This document shows, piece by piece, positions 44,791-56,672 of a stretch of DNA of 64,000 nt (positions are counted from its first letter, which is position 1; the number at the start of each line of letters is the position of its first letter). The DNA comes from Strongylocentrotus purpuratus (taxonomy: Eukaryota > Echinodermata > Echinoidea > Camarodonta > Strongylocentrotidae). The stretch lies in contig NW_022145613.1 of assembly GCF_000002235.5 (NCBI RefSeq), positions 684,501-748,500 on the forward strand, written 5' to 3'. The notes below the pieces were generated by a model. That model saw only the letters and a list, made by a program, of their open reading frames with translations. It was not told the DNA's origin and ran no database searches. The translations under genes and the position numbers were made by a program.

Positions 44791-46326
44791 GACAGAGAGA
44801 AGGAAAAAAGGGAAAGGGAAAGAGAAGATAAAAGGAAAGAAAGAATAATAAGAAGAAAAGAGGAAAACATGGGGGGGCGAAGGGCTCTTGCCTCCTCCTC
44901 ACTCCCCCCCCCCCCTCCCCGCCAAAAAATAAATCAGAGAGAGAGAGAGAAGGGAAAGGGAAAGGGAAAGAGAAGATAAAAGGAAAGAAAGAAGAGGAAG
45001 AAGAAGAAAAGAGGAAAACGGGGGAAGAGCGAAGGACTCTTGCCCCCCCTCCCCCCCCCCGCCAAAAAATAAATCAGAGAGAGAGAGAGAAGGGAAAGGG
45101 AAAGGGAAAGAGAAGATAAAAGGAAAGAAAGAAGAGGAAGAAGAAGAAAAGAGGGAAACGGGGGCAAAGGGCTTTTGCCTCGTCCCCCCGCCCCCCGCCA
45201 AAAAATAAATAAGAGAGAGAGAGAGAGAAGGAAAGGGAAAGAGAAGAAAGAAAGAGAAAAACGAAAAAGAGGGAGAATAGGAAAGAAAGGAAAAGAAAGA
45301 AAAGAAAGGAGGCAAGAGCCCTTCGCCCCTGTTTCCCTCTTTTCTTATTCTTTTTCCTCTTCTTTCTTTCCTTTTATATTTTCTTTCCCTCTCCCTTCTC
45401 TTTCCCTTTATGGCGGGAGGGGGGAGGGGGAGGTAAGAGCCTTTCGCCCTTCCCCCGTTTCCCTCTTTCCGTCTTCTTCTTCTTTCTTTCCTTTTATATT
45501 TTCTTTCCCTTTCCCTTTCCCTTCTCTCTCTCTCTCTCTCTCTCCTATTTATTTGTTGGCGCGGGAGGGGGGGGGAGGAGGCAAGAGCCCCTCTTTTCTT
45601 CTTATTCTTCTTCCTTTCCTTTTTTATTCTCTTTCCCTTTCCCTTCTCTCTCTCTCTCTCTTATTTATTTTTTGGGCGGGGGGATGCAAGAGCCCTTCGC
45701 CCCCGTTTCCCTCTTTTCTTCTTCTTCTTCCTCTTCTTTCTTTCCTTTTATCTTCTCTTTCCCTTTCCCTTTCCCTTCTCTCTCTATCTCTTATTTATTT
45801 TTTGGCGGGGGGTGGGGAGGGAGGAGGCAAGAGCCCTTCGCCCTTCCCCCGTTTCCCTCTTTCCTTCTTATTCCTCTTCTTTCTTTCCTTTTATATTTTC
45901 TTTCCCTTTCCCTTCTCTCTCTTATTTATTTTTGGCGGGGGGGGGGGGGGAGGAGGCAAGAGCCCTTCGCCCTTCCCCTGTTTCCCTCTTATTCCTCTTC
46001 TTTCTTTCCCTTTCCCTTCTCTCTCTCTCTCTCTCTCTCTTATTTATTTTTTTGGCGGGGGGGGGGGGGGGGGGAGGTAAGAGCCTTTCGCCCTTCCCCC
46101 GTTTCCCTCTTTCCTTCTTCCTCTTCTTTCTTTCCTTTTATATTTTCTTTCCCTTTCCCTTTCCCTTCTCTCTCTCTCCTTATTTATTTTTTGGCGGGGG
46201 GGGGGAAGTGAGGAGGAGGCAAGAGCCCTTCGCCCCCCCCCCCCGTTTTCCTCTTTTCTTCTTATTATTCTTTCTTTCCTTTTATCTTCTCTTTCCCTTT
46301 CCCTTTTTTCCTTCTCTCTGTCTCCC
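44790..46326. repeat. inverted purine/pyrimidine satellite core
   Basis: Each monomer has a poly(C) or poly(G) joint, AAAAAATAAAT, a GAGA run, AGGGAAAGGGAAAG, AAAGGAAAGAAAGAAG and a CGAAGGGCTCTTGCC motif. Units face each other across about 45310. Reading frames of up to 300 codons cross it, but they encode only Ser/Phe/Leu or Gly runs from the repeat. Confidence 0.85.
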
Positions 46327-46620
46327 CCAGCTAGGGCTGGTTTTGTTTACGAAGCGCCCGTCAGGAGAGTACACGATAGAGTACACGATATAGTACACGA
46401 TAAAATTGACGATATCGTGAACTTTATATCGTGAACTTTTCACGATAAAATTCACGATATCGTCAATTTCATCGTGAAAAGTTCACGATAAAGTTCACGA
46501 TATCGTCAATTTCGTTAATTTCTTCGTGAAAAATATGCGATAAAATTGACGATATCGTGAATTTTATCGCATATTTTTCACGATTTAGTCTATTCGCGAT
46601 GTCCCTTCAGGGCCACCATA
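46326..46620 (-). repeat. right terminal arm of the foldback element
   Basis: Inverted copy of the left arm with the same four ACGATATCGT palindromes. It differs mainly by an extra ATAAAGTTCACG-like insertion and single-base changes. Confidence 0.85.
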
Positions 46621-46626
46621 GAAATG

Positions 46627-49035
46627 CACTCTAGGCCCTGGCCCACCCCAACTCCTGGCAACTATTGATAATATGGTTCAGACTAAGTTCAAGTCTTATT
46701 TGATTATTTAGACTGTGTTTCTTCTGGTTTTAGCTGTTTTACAAGGTTGTACACACGTACTTAGAGGCAGGGCATTTTTGTCTAATTGTGAAAATCAACC
46801 GAGTCTGTACTTGTAGAATAGATCTGGTGTTTTTCACTGATAGTGGCAAACAAAGGAAGGTGTGAAACCTCTTTTGCTTTGCTGTGGTCTTTGTTTAGGA
46901 TGTGGTATTCTAAATCCCACTCTTATTTCCACCAATTCTGCATGCCCTGGAATAGAGAAAATGTCAATGAACCATAAATCAAGTACAAGGACTTGACATT
47001 TAAGGCTTAAATACTTGACCTGTAATTTAATCACACTTTTGAGGCTAATTCTGATATATAGGCACTCTGTAAACTATAATTATCTCAGTGGAAACTTAAG
47101 ATTTATCTGTCCCACGCTGTTAATTAAAAATAATTGTTAAATTATTGAAATACAGTAACAAGACAAAATAAGGGGAAATTGTTGAATATCAGTTTCTCAT
47201 TTTCATGAGGTTATGGGGAGTAAGTAGAGGGGTATGCAGACATATTAACTTTGCTAATTCTAATCTAATTAGGACGTTTGAACAGTGTGTCCTTATTTTG
47301 ACATTTACAGTGTAGATGTATGATTGGTGGCTGATAGCCTGACACTTACAGAGAAAGGTTTAGTTTTGATGGAGGAGAAAACATATTGTGAGCTTTCTTA
47401 TTCTTGTTCTTATTATTCCTTTGTGGAAAAATACTCATAGTAGCAATGTCCCATTTGAAAGATAGGTTTTGAAGTAGGCTAACATATACTTTTTTATCTT
47501 GAATATAACAAGACAAACTTTGGACCATTGTCTATCACAAATGTTTGTGCAGTCCCATAGCATAGGCCTATTTGCGTGTATGTATATCTCCATGTGTCCC
47601 ATGTATTTTAGAACTGTAAGATTTGGTCAATATATAATATATGTATATTATCATTTCAGAATAACTTATACACCTTTTTTTCACAAGCCAATTGAATAAC
47701 CAGTACTCGATATCATTTTTGTATAATACTTAGTAGCAGCATTGACAGCAGTTATCCAAACTGCATCATAATGGATTAGTAGCAACTAGTAGTTTCTTAC
47801 AAGTTACACAGTAGAGACATACATGTACATGCACACATGTACTTTGATGTCCCACTGGTTTCATAATGGCATCCAACCTGACACAGCTTACCTCTCAGCT
47901 GTAGTCAATGTTTTATCACAAATACTTTTTTATATTAGATTTAAACTTGGCGGGAGTATACACAGTAAAATACACCGGCATTATTTCTGCCAACACAGAC
48001 TGTTTAATAATAGAGAAAAGTGACCCAGAAGCCAGGTATTATTCTCCTGTTGTGGTAATTTTTAGAGGAGGTTTTTATGAATTGAAACCATTAGATTGTC
48101 TATTTTCGCATCTTCTAACGTTTTTGTTTGTGTGTGATTGCCTTAGAATGAAAACAAAGTTCTGATTTCGATCAAATTCATCTGGCTTTTAATGTGCATC
48201 TACATGTATGTACAATGTACAACTGCATGTTTACATATTAAAGGTACACCTGTATGTACAGTACAACAGTTCACATCTGTAATATTAATACCCTCTTCCA
48301 TTTATTTCTCAGCAAATGATCTTCCTTTTAGTAGGTAAGTCCAATGTGTTTAATAAATTGGGGTCATTCAAGGGTTAAATGTTTTCAATTGAAATATTGG
48401 GAGGGGGTACAATTTGCCATTTAGGACCACCAGGGAAAAGGTTTTACTGGTAGTAAAATACATAAATTTGAAGCATTTTCGCAAGGGAATTTAATGTTTT
48501 ATTTATTTGTCTTTTTATGAAGCTTATTTGTTTAACTTGTTAGACCTCAATGGACGGCACATTGAAGGGTACATTATGGTTTTTCATCAGAGTTCACTCA
48601 ATTATGATTTGATGGACGTGCAGTATGAACAAGGGAATCTTATTGCATTATTCCAAAATAATTTTTTAGTCTTGCAACATCCCCATTACATCTTAAAGCT
48701 GATTATTAATGTCTGAAAACATAGACTACAGGCCAGACAAGGTTAAAATGCTCAATTTTGTTATAGGTACTCATCTCTCTGGGGGTATTCTTGAGCCCAG
48801 ATTTTCTATTTTTTGTTACCCCTCATGTTTAGATTACAGTGTCTGTGTTATGACAGTGGCCTGAAGATTGAGGTCATAAGTGAAAGTTTACATCAAGTTG
48901 ATCCTCTGAAGCACTTTTCAATCTCTAGCTAGGTTCCCATTACCTCAGGATAGCATCCCACTACATCAGGATAGCATTTGAGGGGCTCTCTACATCTCAT
49001 GAGATGAAAATTGTCATTCAAAGAAATGTGTACAG
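46627..49035. other. non-coding stretch, probably intron
   Basis: AT-rich with TACATGTA motifs; no exon or repeat end recognised. Confidence 0.5.
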
Positions 49036-49437
49036 TTGGCCTGTCCTCATCAGCTCGAGTTGGCCAAATAGCCCTCTATTTCTGATTCGGGAAATTAGCC
49101 TGATCACAAAATAGCAGGCTATTTGGCAGGTGAAGACGCAAATAGCAGGCTATTTTGCTTGGGAAATCTTCCCAAGATATCTAAGGCTAGTTTGCAAAAT
49201 AGCCTGCTACATGTATCTGTCCTGTCCGGTCCGGTCCGGTCCGGTCCGGTCCGTCTTCACCAGCCCGAAGACTCGCACTATGTAAATAGCTCTAGCAAAT
49301 GCACTAGCAAATTTCTTGAGCTAAATTCACGAGCTCAAGTTTCGAGCTGATGAAAACGTGATTTTGTAACTTTGGGCTAATTTCCAGAATCAAAAATAGC
49401 GGGCTATTTCACCAACTCAAGCTGATAAGGACAGGCC
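49036..49437. mobile_element. 400-bp MITE with long imperfect inverted ends
   Basis: The left end has GGCCTGTCCTCATCAGCTCG, then TAGCCCTCTATTT. The right end, reverse-complemented, has GGCCTGTCCTTATCAGCTTG, then TAGCCCGCTATTT. The match runs about 65-85 bp. Inside are several AAATAGCAGGCTATTT-type small palindromes and a pentamer array. No coding capacity. Confidence 0.7.
49224..49253 (+). repeat. (GTCCG)n pentamer array
   Basis: Six tandem copies of GTCCG inside the MITE. Confidence 0.9.
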
Positions 49438-52400
49438 TAAGGTGAATTTCTGATCAATCTGCTGAATACTCTAAAGCCCAAGATAATTTGGACTTGGATC
49501 CATCGATATTGCAAATTATACATTTATCAAAATACAAACATATTCCATGCCATGGTATAAGAAAGATATAAAGACGGAGGGTTTGGAAGATACTTCTTCC
49601 ATAGTTTTCTTAGTCTTATTACACATCGTTATCATAGCTGTTAACTGCTATTCAACAAGTGAAGATTTTAAACTGGAATGTACTATGTATCCGTCAAGTA
49701 TCAATATTAAAAAAAGAAATTCCTATTGGTATTTACATATTACTTTAGATGTGTGTTAGTAAAACAGGACAAGTTGAGCAAGTACAAGGCTTTGCCCATG
49801 AAACTTCCTATGGATGATCTTGTAGTACAAACACATTTGATTGTAGATAGAGATGTATAAATGGTTAATAGGCCTACACACACAGTCAATAAACATGTTT
49901 GTGTACCTGGTAATTACTCAAGTGCTCCGAGCCGCACAGGTATAAAGTGAACTGACAGTAAGAGCTATAATTGATGTCATTACCTCGCTACTTCCCTGGT
50001 AGGGCTCACACATATATAGTGGAGAGAATGAAAGTGTTTTATGCAGCAGCAGCAGCAGCGCTACCCTGGCTAGCTGGCTCCTACTCACGCATGCACACAG
50101 ATGTCATGCTGGTGACGAGATGAAGCTTGATATCAGCATCATATCGGTTGCCATGGTCACATGCAAGCTTTACTCCATCCCTGCTGCCTGCCCTCGTAGT
50201 CTGCGTATCACAAGGATTGTCTTGTTCATCAGTCCCAATGCTACAAGCAAAGCTCACCCATTTGGCAAACACCATTCATATCTATCGGAATGTGGAAAAT
50301 CCTCTTTTTTAATGCTGTTGGCATCATTGAATAGTTTTGACTTTAGTTTTTTATAATAATAAAGAATGCTCCTCACAGAATCTAAATTATATTCTAAGCT
50401 ATAAATTGTAACTTCCATTTTGTATCTGATAGAAATGCATGATAGTTGAGTAGTAACCTGAGAAAGGTGAGAAAATAGAGTTAGCGCACATGACCAAAAG
50501 AGCCCTTGTCCAATTCCCATTTGTTCTCGTGTCATCCTGCAACTTTTTTTGTCTGTGATTTTCAGCAAATTATTGTTAGATTTCATGGGACCGGGTACAT
50601 TGTTGTACACATGTAGGTCCATGGTTTCAATAAATGCTTTTTACCAAAACCAGATTGTTGCCTTTAACCAGAGGTTTTGAGGTAGGTAGCTGGCCTTGTT
50701 GAACTCATTGCTAGCACTAATGAGGATGCTTGTTCTTCAGATTCATACAAGTTTGGTTCACTACTGAATCCTGAGATTTGATTCAATGACCGGAGGCTAA
50801 ACAGTAAACACATCCTGAAAAAGAGGGTAAGGGCTGCAAATAATAGGCATTAATCTGGCCTTTATACTAATACTATAGGATTTGAATTGCAAATGGAGGG
50901 AGAACCGTTTGACTAAAGGTTTCTTTTCTCTTATTGCATGCAGTGATATTTGGTTTGGAAAAATGATTAGATTTGTGAGGACAGATCCTAACACAGAATA
51001 TCTTCCTTTTAATTGATTTTCTGTCAAATTTATAGGGATTTGAATTTTGTTGTTTGTATATTTCCGCTTTTATTGAAGCAAACTTGATATTTTAATCAAT
51101 TGATGGTATTGATGCTACCATTGTCAGTCAATATGATTCTCTGTAATAATATCACTCTGATCGGCGAGGCTCTGCAGGCTGTAACATACAGGGCATGCTC
51201 CAGGGATAGTAAAGAAAATTTGCCACTGATTTTGGAAGTTTTAGTTTTTGTGTTCCGCAGACCACATGGTGTAAACAACCATGACAAGACCGTTTCATTA
51301 GGAAAGGGATCAAATTATAGGAGCCATCGTCTTCATCTATACAACTGAATCTAAATTCCTGCATGTTATTGGTCTGCTTACCGATAAGGGACGTACACCA
51401 TCTTCCTGTACCACCCTCTTTGAATTCATTGAAAAGAAGAAAGAGAAAGTCCTTTTTTAGTTTATCTTTGCTTTTATTGGTATGTGTGTATAGCTCCTTC
51501 CCCATCAATTCATAGGGAATACTACCAAACGCAAATCCACCATTTGTATACTCTGTACACACTTCAAAGTTGCTCTCGAGTCTCCAGCAAGCTCGTTTTC
51601 TCTCTCACCTACTCTCCCTCCCCCCTCTCGAGGACTCCATCCATTTGAAAGCAGAAAGCAGTAGTATACCTGTGAGATCAAATGCAAGGCAGTGTCTGTA
51701 TTGTAGATTAGTTCCCTTTGAGTTTGATCCATCACCTTTTGGACTATCTATATCTGCACCAACTTCCTCTAGGTCCTGTCCCTAGAAGATCTCCTTGTAC
51801 GTATAGACAAAATCCCTGTAAATCATCCTTGAGGAATATCTTTCTCTCCCTATGACAAGTATAAGGTTTCCTTACTCTTGAGTTCTAATGGTAGTACTGA
51901 ATTGCTTCTATCGTAGACATGCAACACATAGTTGTTAAAACATTTGTACTTAAGTGCCATAAGTCAGTTTCGGCCAAGACAAGTCCTGTCTTCAAGAACG
52001 AAAAAAAAAGTTTTTCTTAATCAAAAGAACCTAGTAGTGGTCAAGAAGATGAGCTTGATATTAAAATCTGTATATTCTTAGATATGCTCTGATAGTCCAT
52101 ACTTATTAAAAGTGTATAGTATATTACAGAGAAAAATGAAGGCTGTGGAGGAAAAAGCATGATTAAGAGGAGCAGAAAGCAGGTGAAAAGGGTATTGCAA
52201 CTTTGGTGTCAACGGACATATCTTCTTGGCAGGCCCTAGCTGAGTTGGTACTTGTTGGATAAAGATGTGAAAGCGGATCAGATTGATCCTTTAGTCAAAG
52301 TAGCATAGAGAATTGGGTTTCCAGTCTCTCCAATATTTGTTGAGGTCGCTAGGAGATTGAGCTGCATACATGTACATTTGACGTGTTGATCTGATGGTTG

Positions 52401-55377
52401 AGTTTTTCTTCAGAACAGGGAGGATTTGAGAGTTAGCTTGTAAGCTCCAGTAATATATTCTAATACAAACTAAAGCAGACAGGGGATATTAGGATGGTAT
52501 AGCCAGTCTAATCTGCCCGTTGACAATAAAGACTAACACTACCTTTCCAAGTCAGAACCTATTGTGAATTCATTGTGTTTCTTTAGAATTCAATCACTTT
52601 GTGCCTTATCGTAGCACTAGCAATTTTTCAAAGATTTTGGGATAACTGTAATTATCTTTATTCTTGTTAATCATCGCAATTGTAATGAGAAGAAAGATGG
52701 CAAACGAACATTTTTTATTTTTTTATTTTTTTGGGGGGTGCCTTTTAGGGAAGATTTTTATATATTTCTGTGTTGTTTTCTTTCCATGTTCAGGGTTAAA
52801 TGTTTCTTTCCATAGGACCTGCTTGTAATCTTAAATGTACACGATTCTTGAGGGTTATCATTTTCCATCAGTTTAGGAATAAGTCGAGAAAGACATATTG
52901 ATTTCTATGCCTGTGGATTCCATCAAACTTTCCACTTCTATTGAAAGCATTGGTACTAAAGTTTTAAATGACATTATCAATAAATGTCTGACTTTGCCCA
53001 AGATCTACATGTATATAGTAGATCTACTCATTTGGGGTGATTATATAGGTCACTTGATGAAAATGATATTGATAATTCGGAGTAAAGTAAATATGCTTAT
53101 TGTTTGGGGTTGGATTGTATGCCTGCAATGTGTGGTCGAGATGAGAAGTAGGTAGGACCTTCTATGACTTGAGTAAATAGTAGACAGCATTTTAACCAAC
53201 CCCCAAACCCACCATCGGAGCAGAGCAGAGTGAGTATATGTGTTCTAGTATCCTCAAGAGTGTTTGCATTTGTGCTTGTGTGGGGCTCATTCCTTTTGAA
53301 AGCAAGCGTAGTGATTAACAACATATAGCAAATTCCCTCCATCTTTATTCTGCTGATTCAAAGGATGAGCTTTGATTACAACTGACTTGTCAATCTTACA
53401 AATAGAGCATTTAGTCCAGTATGAAATGACTTGGATTCTATTTAGTAGGCAGTGCACATCAGATCAAGTTTAAAGAGATAGGCCATTCCGTTAACGTATG
53501 ATGTTAAATAATATGACTGTCACATACATATCAAATGCATTTACGAACTATAGTAGTTTGCTGATTTAAGTGGCATCCTTCTTTTAATGGTCATATTCCA
53601 AGTGAATCTTGACCAGTCTGTTTGCTTTGAGTGGGAAAAGCTGAACTACATGTAGATAGTTCTTATTCAGTGAGAACATTTAATATTCTTTGATTGAAGA
53701 TTGCCGCCTTTACTCTCTTTTCCGATCTACTCTTTGAAGCTAGCTAAGTTTGTCAATACTTTGACTTACACTTTAGATTCAAGATAAGGGATGCTTACTA
53801 GAAATGGGCCATCTGAATGCTTTACTTGGTTGTAAAACTGCCTTACAATAAAAGAAAAATACTCCTGGAAGTTGAAGAAAAAGTGTTGAGGGATTTGATT
53901 TTCAATAGTTTTCATGAAGCTCAAAAATTGCTCTGGAAAGATGAAATTGCCCTTAGGTTTGAGGAAGTTAGCCCGATCCTGGCTGCGTGCTATTTTTGTA
54001 GAAGTACAAAGAGATACTGATATATATACAATATGATCAATACAAAGTCAAACGTAGTACCCGTATTTATTGAAGAGGTTCCAAGAAATATTTGTTTCTA
54101 TGAGAGACTGTTTAATCCCTCCACCAGGAAGCTGTGTTACATTGTGTTGGTTGTCATACAAAGTATTTTTACAAACATTTGAAAGGAAAGAAGAACAGTT
54201 CAAACATGCCTCGGACAGGAGTATTTATGTATGAAAAATGAAATCCATATTCCTCATAATTATGAGGAATATTTTTCAAGAGAGTACACCATCCTTGCCT
54301 ATTCTAGGGTTGACAAAATGCATCATTGTTGGCTGTCCACGGAGCTCATGCAATGTATAGTTGTCCTGTTCCAATGTGAGCTGTTTAGGGCTAATTGTAC
54401 TCATGGTAGGGTAGGGCTCAACACTAACAGGTGCTTAGGACAGCCACATGACCACCCCAAATCGAAGTCTGGACCCCCAACAATTTCAAACTTGAAATTG
54501 TACCTTTTATTTTGAGTTCTATATTCCTGAATTCAAGATATTCCTGAATTCAAGATATTCCAACCTGTTTTTGCATTTGGTATTGTCTGAATGGCAAGAC
54601 TAGATAGGATGCATGCTGTGAGAAAGCAACAAGTGATAATATTAGCACCTCAATAGTGCATGCACACTGCTCACCAAGTTCAATGTGAGCAAAGTCTTCC
54701 TAGGCTTGATTTACAGACTGCATTGTGACTTACAACTGTGTGTGAATTTATCAAATATTACTCTGGCCTTTCTAGTTAGGAAAATTTATAATATACATAC
54801 TTGTAAATAGACTTGACTAAATCAAATATGGAAATATGCAACAATTAGTTCTAGCCATTTAGATATAAAATACAGTTTAAAAAATGAAGTAATTTGAGTG
54901 GGTGATCCAGGCATATTCCTGCTAGAACATCCCATAAACTAGTTGCCAAAAGTACCCTGTGTCATATTTGGAAAAGGAAGATACTTCTGAGGTTTTTCTG
55001 CATGAAATTCATGGAATAGATGTGAGAAATATTTGTCTAAATAAGACCTATTCCTGCCTGTGAATGCTGAGACCTTTTATATGTTACGATTGTTGATAGG
55101 GTTGTATGATCAAAACACTGGTTCTTGTGTTAGCATAGTGGAGACATGAAATATGCAAACACATTCTTTGCCAATATTTTGTCTGCAATGCAAGCTTACC
55201 TTTTCATCATGAAAGTCATATACATATTGACTTGGTGGTCTAGAAAAGAGACTTGTAGATAGCTAGCATCATATTATAATAATAATAATGGTATTCAGTT
55301 CTTGTATATTTTTGGATTCATTTGGACTGGTCACTATTTATATCCATCCTCCATTCATTACCACAAACTATTTCACT
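49438..55377. other. non-coding stretch, probably intron
   Basis: No exon with flanking splice sites and a recognisable domain was found. A (CAG)n-like AGCAGCAGCAGCAG run lies at about 50045-50058, and an 18-bp tandem duplicate (TTCCTGAATTCAAGATA) at 54523-54560. Confidence 0.5.
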
Positions 55378-55562
55378 GGGGCCTACATCTTTACAAGCTT
55401 GCTTTTATGTAGGCCCCATCATATTTCTTTCAGATAAATCATTACTCTACATTGACCACTTGTCTTTATGTTATTTATGATGTATTATTGATTGTTATTG
55501 TATCACACAAAAATTAACTTGTACCCTATTTTGAAATGTATATGAAATGAAATGAATTATTT
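55378..55562 (+). mobile_element. candidate LINE 3'-UTR fragment
   Basis: It starts with an 11-bp hairpin (GGGGCCTACAT with ATGTAGGCCCC, 55378-55417). It ends with GAAATGAAATGAATTA, a short-repeat tail like those of CR1/L2 elements. A related ATGTAGGCCCC motif lies in the LINE remnant at 23398. No coding part remains. Confidence 0.35.
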
Positions 55563-56568
55563 GAAGTAACGTCTACATGCGCTAAATGGTGTTTACCGTA
55601 CTTGTATGTGTACTGTACCAGCCGTGCTCATACCAGAGTCTTGATTAAGCAACTTATTTTTTTGTTAAAGAAAACTATTATTGAAAGACTAGACTTGATT
55701 TACATGAGTATACCCATCTAGCCGTACATAATGGAGGCACATAACGGAGGTACGGGGGTGATATGTATTGATATTTCCCATCATATGTTGACATGCACAT
55801 CATATTTAGACAGTGGTTTAGAACTAGTCTTTGTCACAGACCACTCTTTAAATGATTTTACATTCAGTAGTGTGGAACTAGTTTGTGCTACAGACCAAAG
55901 TCTTCTTTATTTTTCCATATTGCTGTCTGAGTGACTGAGTAACAGCATAAGTTATAGTCCTTTTTTATGTTACTTTTAAAATCTTTTCAGATAGGCAGTC
56001 GTGAGTGACACTCAGATAAGCTGTTGTAGGAGATTTTATTGTTATAAAGAATTTATGAAATTCCCTTTAACCTATTTGTAGTGCATTTGGGGGCCATATA
56101 ATCATTGATGCCTGTAGATCATTTGCATAAAGTAAACAATAGCTTTCTAATTGATGCATGAGGAGTTACAAGCAAGGTCATCAGCTATATTGACTCCTGT
56201 TTTTTGTTGTCTGATCATCAAATCAATGTCATCTCTTCAGCATATTGAAAAAAAATTATCTTGAATTTGCCCCATTTAATTGTGTGCCTGAACATCAAAT
56301 CAAATTAAAATTGATGCATTATCTATTTCCTTTTTCACCAAACACGGTGAACATATCAGTACCTGTAATTCAATGTTACCTATGTCCCATGTTTGTGTAT
56401 ACGGTAAGGTATAAGTACAACACGGATATAACTGTAAGTGTGTTATCTCTTCAGGATGTTGGACAAAATCCTCTTGAATTTGCCCCATTGAAATGTAGGA
56501 GGTCTTTCAATTGTTGATTTGATACTTAATGATGCATTTCTCTTCTTTTTCTTTCTCTTTGTATACAG

Positions 56569-56672
56569 GTGTATAGCATTTCATCTTGTTGGATTAATAC
56601 CCAGGTTTATATCATTCTACATCTAGCTGTTTTTCTTCATACCTTTGGCTATGCGGTGAACCATCAAAATGG
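56569..56672 (+). CDS. candidate first coding exon of an unidentified plus-strand gene
   Basis: A strong pyrimidine tract (TCTTCTTTTTCTTTCTCTTT) and acceptor ACAG precede the exon, and GTAAGC at 56673 follows it. Only its last four bases would be coding: ATGG at 56669-56672, in a good start context (CAAAATGG). The remaining 100 nt are 5' UTR. The next coding exon was not found in the last 7.3 kb, so the gene would extend beyond the window. The product cannot be named. Confidence 0.4.

Larger units (their letters stand above)
44507..46620. mobile_element. 2.1-kb foldback element with satellite arms
   Basis: The ends TATGGTGGCCC and GGGCCACCATA are perfect inverted repeats, and GAAATG flanks both sides exactly (44501-44506 and 46621-46626). 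The outer 280-295 bp of each arm are almost identical inverted copies, differing by a few bases and one 12-bp insertion. The inner part consists of purine-rich monomers of 120-140 bp, about four on the left and about eight in inverted orientation on the right, meeting near 45310. No transposase or other coding sequence exists. The architecture recalls foldback elements of Drosophila, but the sequence family is not one I recognise. Confidence 0.85.

Noticed and set aside
45175..46393. Long plus-strand open frames of 179-301 codons
   Set aside because: They lie in the purine/pyrimidine satellite of the foldback element and encode only repeated Ser/Phe/Leu and Gly runs; several frames are open at once.
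54231..54515. 94-codon plus-strand open frame
   Set aside because: No domain and unusual composition; likely chance in intron DNA.
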